This document shows, piece after piece, positions 16,525 through 21,815 of a stretch of 27,714 nt of DNA; the stretch's first letter is position 1; every line of letters begins with the position of its first letter. The stretch is taken from NCBI GenBank assembly GCA_003537755.1, contig DPQS01000054.1, positions 1 through 27,714 on the forward strand, written 5' to 3'. The DNA is from Clostridiales bacterium. Lineage in GTDB: Bacteria > Bacillota > Clostridia > Christensenellales > CAG-314. The position numbers were made by a program, and so were the translations under genes. The notes below the pieces were generated by a model, which saw only the letters and a program-made list of their open reading frames with translations, had not been told where the DNA came from and searched no databases.

Positions 16525-17222
16525 TGTTCGCTCTCCGTTACGCCCAATTTATATCCGTATCCCCACACCGTTTCTATCGTAACAACGCTACTTGCGCCCC
16601 TCAGTTTTTTTCGTATTCTTCTGACTGTTTCGTCTATCGCGCGCGTTTCGATGTCATCGCCGAAACCCCAAATTTCATACAGGAGACTGTTACGAGAATA
16701 AGTTTTCTTGGGTTCTTCCATCATAAAAGCCATTAGTTTCATTTCCGTTTTGGTAAAAGGAACGCAAATTTTATCTTTCCAAACCGAGTGTTCGTCCGCC
16801 GAATACGTCAAATCGGCGTATTTCAAAAGCCCGTTATTGTCATTCTTTTCTTTGTTCATTTCGGCTCTTCTCAAAAGCGCTTTCACTCTCATCAAAAGTA
16901 TGGTAGGTCTAAAAGGCTTGGTGAGGTAATCGTCACTACCCAAAGTTATCCCGTTGACGTAGTCTAATTCGCCGTCCTTTGCAGTAAGAAGGATAATCGG
17001 TACGGAGGAAACTTTTCTCAATTCCTTTACGCACTCTATTCCGTCACGCCCCGGCATCATAATGTCCAAAATTACAATGTCAGACGGCTCTTTTTCAAAC
17101 GCCAAAAGAAGCGAGTCGCCCGTTTCAAATGCGCTCACTTCGTATCCGTCGCTTTCCAAAAAATTTTTCAAGAGTTCACGTATGTTTTTTTCGTCGTCGG
17201 CAATGTAAATTTTGTACGCCAT
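16521..17222 (-). CDS. OmpR-family response regulator
   Basis: The 233-residue protein has a receiver domain at about 1-120 with the acidic pocket (Asp9, Asp10), phosphorylation site Asp53 in ILDIMMPG, Thr80 and Lys102. A winged-helix DNA-binding domain at about 135-228 ends in the typical VWGYGYKL. It should be phosphorylated by the coupled kinase. AGGGG lies five bases before the ATG. It follows the cysteine-rich exported protein gene by 69 bases, with a strong hairpin in between, so the three may form one transcript. The target genes are unknown; neighbours suggest thiol or envelope stress. Confidence 0.94.
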   Translation of the reverse strand: MAYKIYIADDEKNIRELLKNFLESDGYEVSAFETGDSLLLAFEKEPSDIVILDIMMPGRDGIECVKELRKVSSVPIILLTAKDGELDYVNGITLGSDDYLTKPFRPTILLMRVKALLRRAEMNKEKNDNNGLLKYADLTYSADEHSVWKDKICVPFTKTEMKLMAFMMEEPKKTYSRNSLLYEIWGFGDDIETRAIDETVRRIRKKLRGASSVVTIETVWGYGYKLGVTESEQ

Positions 17223-17243
17223 AAAAACCCCTTTATGCGCAAT

Positions 17244-17267
17244 AGGCGTCGCGATTTCGCGACGCCT
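17244..17267. other. Perfect hairpin between cysteine-rich gene and response regulator
   Basis: A 10-bp perfect GC-rich stem (17244-17253 with 17258-17267) and a 4-base loop sit 22 bases upstream of the response regulator start. On the minus strand it is not followed by T, so it is more likely an RNA-processing or stability element than a terminator. Four T follow on the plus strand, where no gene precedes it. Confidence 0.5.
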
Positions 17268-17291
17268 TTTGCAAGTTGTATACTATTTTTT

Positions 17292-18134
17292 TTATCTTCC
17301 GCAGTTTGCACCGCAAAGCTCGTAAAGTTTTTGAGAAATCTCTTGGAGTTTTACAAGGTCTTCCGACAAAACTTGTTTTTCTTCCGCCGTCAAAACGCCG
17401 AGCTCGGCAATATACTTTGCCTCATCGAAGTTTGCGTAATCGAAATCCTCGCCGAGTTCGTCGTAGGAAGCGTAAACTTTATCCCACAGTTCGGCGCGAG
17501 CATGCAAAATCTCGTCAAATTCCTTGCGGAGAGCTTGCACTTTGTCGTTTGCTTGTTCGGCTTCTTCGCAAGCTTTTTCAAAGCTGTCGCCAAAGAAGTT
17601 TTCGTCATTCTCGATGAAAAGCACGTCGCAGTCGGCACATTCGCCGTCGGCAAAACACCCTTCTTCTCTTTCCGCAAAATCGCAAATGCCTTCTTCGCAT
17701 TCGCCGTACAAAACGTCCTCGTCCTTCCCTAACAACTCGTCGTAAAGTTTGTCGAGTTTCGCATCGAGTTCGTCAAGCGTTTCCACGCTTTTCAAAAGCG
17801 TAGACTTTTCGACTTCCGTCAAAGTAGCAATACTGCCGATAAACGCTTTTTCGTCAAAATCTTCGGGAAGTTCGTCGAGTTTTTGAATCTCGGCAAAGTA
17901 CTTTTCCCAAAGTTCGGCATGCTCGTCAAAGGATTTTTGATACTCTTCTTGCAAACTATCGATTTGCCCTATTACTTGTTCGGCTTGCGAAGGCTTGATG
18001 TCTTTCGTGGCGGCTTGCGCAGTCATATGTTTCGGCAAAAATACCGACAACAGCGTTATTGCCGCAACCGCAATTGCAACGACGATCGACACCATCGTTA
18101 TGCTTTTTACTTTCATGGTTTTTTCCGTTTTCAT
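17292..18134 (-). CDS. Exported duplicated cysteine-rich protein of unknown function
   Basis: I do not recognise this family. The 280-residue acidic product has a signal segment at about 9-42, with possible cleavage at AQA-A. Two similar helical modules, about 57-136 and 197-275, share AELW[ED]K (73-78 and 214-219), an EDFD segment, L-T-x-x-E-K and a closing KLY[DE]L, a period near 141 residues. Between them lies a cysteine-rich segment with Cys146, 151, 160, 166, 169 and 189, and the C terminus carries Cys274 and Cys278. The helical, acidic style recalls Spy/CpxP-like or coiled-coil proteins. The start at 18134 has AGGAG at proper spacing; an ATG six bases earlier abuts it. Beside thioredoxin, TlpA and CcdA genes, a redox or metal-binding role is plausible but inferred. 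Confidence 0.8.
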   Translation of the reverse strand: MKTEKTMKVKSITMVSIVVAIAVAAITLLSVFLPKHMTAQAATKDIKPSQAEQVIGQIDSLQEEYQKSFDEHAELWEKYFAEIQKLDELPEDFDEKAFIGSIATLTEVEKSTLLKSVETLDELDAKLDKLYDELLGKDEDVLYGECEEGICDFAEREEGCFADGECADCDVLFIENDENFFGDSFEKACEEAEQANDKVQALRKEFDEILHARAELWDKVYASYDELGEDFDYANFDEAKYIAELGVLTAEEKQVLSEDLVKLQEISQKLYELCGANCGR

Positions 18135-18253
18135 GAACATACTCCTTTTTTTCGTTTATTTGCAAGCCTGTTTGCTTACGAATAAAGTATATCAGATTTC
18201 GCAGGTAAAATCTCCGAAAAACTGCGGTGCATTTGCAACAAATTTGCAACAAA

Positions 18254-18571
18254 TTAAAGATGCTTTTCTACAATGCTTTCAATTTCCGATGGGCTTTTTA
18301 ACCCTACGAACGAAGCAACGGCTTTTCCGTCGCGGAAAAATATGACGGTGGGAATACTCATCACACCAAACCTTTGAGCTATGCTTTCTTCTTCGTCTAC
18401 GTTTACTTTGACCACCTTTACCTTATCTTGGTATTTTTCGGCGATCTCCTCCAAAACAGGCGCAAGCGCTCTGCACGGACCACACCAAGGTGCATACAAG
18501 TCCACTAATACAAGTTTGTCGGACAATATTACTTCTTCCTTAAAGTTGCTTCTTTTTACTTCCGATACCAT
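18254..18571 (-). CDS. trxA: Thioredoxin
   Basis: The 105-residue cytoplasmic thioredoxin has the classic WCGPC active site (Cys30, Cys33), the cis-proline loop SIPTVIFF and the usual ending, at standard length. It reduces protein disulfides and can feed electrons to CcdA. Its AAGGAG overlaps the end of the TlpA-like gene, and the ATG follows that stop by four bases, so the two are probably translationally linked. It need not be the only thioredoxin of the cell. Between it and the cysteine-rich gene are 119 bases, with a possible extended -10 TGATATACT on the minus strand. Confidence 0.94.
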   Translation of the reverse strand: MVSEVKRSNFKEEVILSDKLVLVDLYAPWCGPCRALAPVLEEIAEKYQDKVKVVKVNVDEEESIAQRFGVMSIPTVIFFRDGKAVASFVGLKSPSEIESIVEKHL

Positions 18572-18575
18572 TTTT

Positions 18576-19127
18576 TTACTCTCCTTTGTTTAATAATTGA
18601 TTTATGTAATTTCTCAAAGTTGCCTCACTCATCGCACCCGTCCTTTGTGAGCCAATGTTTCCGTCAGCCGTTATAAAAACAGTAACGGGGATAGAGGACA
18701 CCGAATACGCTTTTTGTCCGCTGTCCTTATCGTCAAAATACAAAGGGAAAGCGTATCCGTTACTTTCCACAAAATTCTTTACGGATTCCTTGTTTTCGCC
18801 CGACAGATTAACCATCAAAAAATGCACTTTGCCTTGGTACTCCTTGCTAAGCTTGTCAAAATGCGGAAGCTCTGCCTTGCACGGTGGACACCACGACGCC
18901 CAAAAATTGACAACGATGGGCTTTCCTATAAACTCCGACAGTTTGACTTCTTTTCCGTCCTTGTCGGTAACGGTAAAATCCTTGTAGTTACCCTTGTTTT
19001 GAATGGTAGGATTTTGCTCCTGCGGTTGAACTTTTTCGGATAGCTTTTTGTAACCGAAATATGCTCCGACAACCACGCCGACAAACAACACTGCTATTAC
19101 TACCGTCCATACGATTTTCTTTGTCAT
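18576..19127 (-). CDS. TlpA/ResA-like membrane-anchored thioredoxin
   Basis: The 183-residue protein has one N-terminal membrane helix (about 5-25) and an extracytoplasmic TlpA-like thioredoxin domain. The active site WCPPC (Cys80, Cys83) is preceded by the typical VNFWAS, with the cis-proline loop SSIPVTVFI later. Such proteins act as thiol reductants or exchange factors outside the membrane, for example in cytochrome c or spore-coat maturation, and usually receive electrons from CcdA. GGAGG precedes the start by five bases, and ccdA ends nine bases upstream. No cytochrome c genes are visible here. Confidence 0.92.
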   Translation of the reverse strand: MTKKIVWTVVIAVLFVGVVVGAYFGYKKLSEKVQPQEQNPTIQNKGNYKDFTVTDKDGKEVKLSEFIGKPIVVNFWASWCPPCKAELPHFDKLSKEYQGKVHFLMVNLSGENKESVKNFVESNGYAFPLYFDDKDSGQKAYSVSSIPVTVFITADGNIGSQRTGAMSEATLRNYINQLLNKGE

Positions 19128-19136
19128 ATGCGCCTC

Positions 19137-19979
19137 CTATTTCAAAATCGCACCGAGCTTGTCCATAACGCCTACCGCCATCAAAATGCCCATGAGGACA
19201 AGTAAACTTCCGCTTGCGATTTTTATAACTTTGAAATGTTTTTTGATAAATCCGAACATTTTTTTTGTTTTGTCGGTAAGTATCGCCGTTACTATAAACG
19301 GTATACCGATACCCAGCGAGTAACACAGCAACAACACTACTCCTTTTGCCACCGTCCCGGACGTGGAAGCGAGCGCAAGTGCCGAACCTAAAAATGCGCC
19401 TGTGCATGGTCCGACGCCCACAGCAAACACTATACCGAACAAAAACGCTGACCACACACCGTTAATTTTGTACGACTTTGTCAACCCTTTGAAAAACGGC
19501 AAGCCGAAAAGCCCGATGTACGACAATCCGAAGATTACAACGACAACGCCCGCGACAATATTGATAATGGTTTTGTATTTGGTTATGTATCCGCTGACAA
19601 AACCGACAAGGCCGCCGAACACAACAAACATCAAAGTAAATCCGAGTACGAAGAACAACGAACGGGAAAATACTCTGAATCTTTTTTTGTCGGTCTTTTT
19701 GCCCTTGCCGACATCCAACGAGTCGGAAACAAGATCTTCTTCGAGAGAGCCATTTCCGCTTGCGTCGACATTTTTCGACGTTTGATTTTGACAATCGACG
19801 TTTTGCTCTACTTCCTCAACGGGAGTTTCCGCTTTTTCATCGACAATATCAATAGAGGAACTTTGTTCGTCAAAATCGTTATCACCCGCAAAGTAGGACA
19901 AATACAGCGGTATCATCGGAAGTACACACGGCGAAATAAATGACGCAAATCCTTCAAGAAAGGTCAGCAAGTAGTCCAT
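19137..19979 (-). CDS. ccdA: CcdA/DsbD-type thiol-disulfide electron carrier
   Basis: CcdA moves reducing equivalents from cytoplasmic thioredoxin across the membrane. The 280-residue product shows SPCVLPMIPLY with Cys18 in the first helix and GPCTGAFLGS with Cys192 in the fourth, the redox pair of the family, plus about six hydrophobic spans. Unusually, residues about 33-100 form an acidic, low-complexity insertion between helices 1 and 2, containing Cys63, which makes it longer than typical CcdA. GGAGTG precedes the start. It heads the ccdA-tlpA-trxA cluster with its own perfect -10. Confidence 0.92.
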   Translation of the reverse strand: MDYLLTFLEGFASFISPCVLPMIPLYLSYFAGDNDFDEQSSSIDIVDEKAETPVEEVEQNVDCQNQTSKNVDASGNGSLEEDLVSDSLDVGKGKKTDKKRFRVFSRSLFFVLGFTLMFVVFGGLVGFVSGYITKYKTIINIVAGVVVVIFGLSYIGLFGLPFFKGLTKSYKINGVWSAFLFGIVFAVGVGPCTGAFLGSALALASTSGTVAKGVVLLLCYSLGIGIPFIVTAILTDKTKKMFGFIKKHFKVIKIASGSLLVLMGILMAVGVMDKLGAILK

Positions 19980-20002
19980 ATATTCACACTCCGTTTTTGA
20001 TT

Positions 20003-20008
20003 ATTATA
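20003..20008 (-). promoter_or_regulatory. Perfect -10 element upstream of ccdA
   Basis: TATAAT reads 20008-20003 on the minus strand, 24 bases before the ccdA ATG, giving a leader of under 20 bases. The -35 is weak (TTTTGT at 17 or TTGTTT at 15 bases). A 5-bp palindrome GAGAG-TTG-CTCTC at 20032-20044 lies just upstream and may be an operator. Confidence 0.5.
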
Positions 20009-20050
20009 GCTTGTCCGCTTCGAAAACAAAAGAGAGTTGCTCTCACAACG

Positions 20051-20080
20051 AAAAAAGACCGAGCGTTTTACCGTTCGGTC
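20051..20080 (-). terminator. Intrinsic terminator upstream of ccdA
   Basis: On the minus strand the stem GACCGA...TCGGTC, extended with one mismatch, is followed by six T (20056-20051). It ends a transcript coming from the Crp/Fnr gene, whose stop is 258 bases upstream, or a small RNA from the gene-free interval 20081-20337, and insulates it from the ccdA promoter. I see no supported protein gene in that interval. Confidence 0.75.
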
Positions 20081-20337
20081 CGTTACTTTGAATATTAAAA
20101 TATTGGAAGAATTAAGACTTTTTGCAAAAATCGCACTGCTTGGAGGTCGCTTGACGTAACACAAATCCCTTTGGAAATGTAAAATTGTTATATTAGAGTT
20201 GTAAATAAATGCGTGTTGGCGTTTTGCAAGCGTTCCTTCCGTATGCCTTATTGTTGTAAACAACAAACACACTGCCAACGCGCAACGTCCGTACGAAAAA
20301 CGGCAAACGTTCGTCCACAATCGGATTAAGGGAATCG

Positions 20338-21003
20338 CTACATCATGTCCTTTAATTTATTTATATCTATTAATTTGATTTTGCCTCGACTATATTCCAC
20401 TATTCCGTCTTTAGCAAATTGTCTTATGGTTTTTCCTGCGACTTCCCTTGCGGAACTGGTCATTTTTGCTATTTCTTCCTGCGTTGTGTCAAACTCCGTT
20501 TCGCCCGTGTAAACGTATCTTTCCACCAAAAACGCCGCCATTCTCCTTTCGTATCGAGTAAACAATAGTCCGTGTAAAGTAGTCATGCAAAGGGAAAATC
20601 TGTCGGTAAGGGTTTCAAAGATAACACACCTGACTTCGGCATTGGCTTCCATAATCTTCTTTATGGCACACGACTTAGCCGTCACAAGCACGCTGTCGGT
20701 TTCCACCACGAATTTCGCATCGAATGTAATATGCTCCAAAACACAAGCCGCCGACAACAAGCCAATTTCATTTTCTCTCAACAGAAACAACGTTATCTCT
20801 CTAAAATTTTCGTCGTCGATTATCGCACGAACTTCGCCTTGAAGTATCAAAAAAGGTCCGACGCAATGATTTATCAGCCCTGTTATTACCTCGCCTTTTT
20901 TGTAAGTCTTGATTTCGGAATTGTTCGCAAGCATTTCCTTTTGATCGTCGGTAAGATATTTGTAAAAGGGGAAACCTTGTATGGCAGTTGTTTTTTCGTA
21001 CAT
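20338..21003 (-). CDS. Crp/Fnr family transcriptional regulator
   Basis: The 221-residue protein has an N-terminal cyclic-nucleotide-binding-like beta-barrel (about 10-120), a long dimer helix and a C-terminal Crp-type winged helix at about 173-208 (TTQEEIAKMTSSAREVAGKTI). Cysteines at 47, 87, 112, 126 and 139 exist, but there is no N-terminal cysteine cluster like that of Fnr, so an iron-sulfur oxygen sensor is not shown; it may sense another small molecule or redox state. AAGGAG precedes the start well. It lies upstream of ccdA on the same strand, separated by a terminator, and is a likely regulator of the redox genes. Confidence 0.92.
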   Translation of the reverse strand: MYEKTTAIQGFPFYKYLTDDQKEMLANNSEIKTYKKGEVITGLINHCVGPFLILQGEVRAIIDDENFREITLFLLRENEIGLLSAACVLEHITFDAKFVVETDSVLVTAKSCAIKKIMEANAEVRCVIFETLTDRFSLCMTTLHGLLFTRYERRMAAFLVERYVYTGETEFDTTQEEIAKMTSSAREVAGKTIRQFAKDGIVEYSRGKIKLIDINKLKDMM

Positions 21004-21093
21004 GTTTGGCGCTCCTTAGGGGATATTATCCGCGCTTGGTCGGCTTTGACAGAAGGCACAAAGTGTCATCAACAAAAATGCATGACGTATCAA

Positions 21094-21173
21094 TGGTTTT
21101 GAAGATTAGGTATTGGTTTTGAAAACGCTATTGTTTTCAGCCGATACAAATTGAGTCAAATTTATTCTCAATT
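21094..21173. promoter_or_regulatory. Repeat motifs upstream of the Crp/Fnr gene
   Basis: TGGTTTTGAA occurs at 21094-21103 and 21114-21123, a 20-bp period. A 7-bp inverted repeat AATTGAG / CTCAATT occupies 21149-21155 and 21167-21173 with an 11-base spacer. Both lie 90-170 bases before the regulator start and are candidate operators, possibly autoregulatory. No clear Fnr-box (TTGAT-N4-ATCAA) is present. Confidence 0.4.
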
Positions 21174-21223
21174 GTAATATACCATATCCCGACATTTTTT
21201 TCAAGTCGTTTGTTTAAGAGTAA

Positions 21224-21475
21224 AACCCCACAAATGAAACAATAATCTTACACCGCCGTCTTTGCTTCCCTTACGAAACGTTATTTCAAACCATCTTGTC
21301 ACGAGAGGCTCACATTAAAGAAAAGTTAGCGGCAAATTTTTCGGACAAAGCCGAGTTGAACGCTTTCGTTGAAAAACACACCGAACGTATGAAAACCAAC
21401 GTCATTAAGCGCAAAGTAAGGATTATGAGAAAGTTACGTTTGTCTTATTTAGTTCACCTTACTTCTTTGTGGTGA
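21224..21475 (+). pseudogene. Orphan open frame without start, unknown remnant
   Basis: From a stop at 21221-21223 an 83-codon plus-strand frame runs to a TGA at 21473-21475 and reads ...YETLFQTILSREAHIKEKLAANF..., then ELNAFVEKHTERMKTNVIKRK. The helical, charged composition looks protein-like, but there is no start codon with a ribosome binding site, and the last residues overlap the 3' end of the surface-anchor fragment on the other strand. It may be the tail of a lost gene at the right edge of the AT-rich block. I do not recognise it. Confidence 0.35.
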
Positions 21476-21755
21476 ACAATGCTTTGATTTTTTCGCCAAG
21501 GGTTTTGAAGAAGTTGCCGATTGCGGTAAAGCCTTTCTTCATCGCCACGCCAAGGTCGGCAAACGTCTTTTTCTTGACTGCAAACCAAAGAAAAGCAAAT
21601 CCGCCGATTCCTACGACCGCTACCGAACCGATTACGATACCTGCAATCGCACCGCCCGAAAGCCCGTCCTTTTTGTCAGGCGTCGGAGTGATTTCGCCCC
21701 CCCCGAAAGGGTTCCGTTGTACAACAAAACCCCACCGTTGTGCGGGGTTGCACAC
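21459..21755 (-). pseudogene. Detached C-terminal membrane anchor of a surface protein
   Basis: The frame encodes a TPTPDKK linker, a glycine-rich transmembrane helix (GGAIAGIVIGSVAVVGIGG...), a basic stop-transfer KKK and an amphipathic tail ending KALFTTKK. This is the usual C-terminal architecture of anchored clostridial surface proteins. The residues before the linker (MCNPAQRWGFVVQRN) do not look like the same protein, and the frame begins close to a run of eight G on the minus strand (21697-21704). No ribosome binding site precedes its ATG. It is probably the 3' end of an interrupted gene, perhaps the large surface gene immediately upstream, which has no anchor of its own. Confidence 0.65.
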
Positions 21756-21815
21756 ATCGGTAGGGTTGTCAGTTTGTATGGATTTTGGGGAATTGCTTCG
21801 GGTCGGCAGGATTAT

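Noticed and set aside
19964..20320. 118-codon minus-strand frame between the Crp/Fnr gene and ccdA
   Set aside because: It spans a strong terminator and the ccdA promoter, overlaps the ccdA start, and has no family motifs.
21081..21110. TTGAT occurrences upstream of the Crp/Fnr gene as Fnr boxes
   Set aside because: The complementary ATCAA half-site is missing at the required 4-base spacing.
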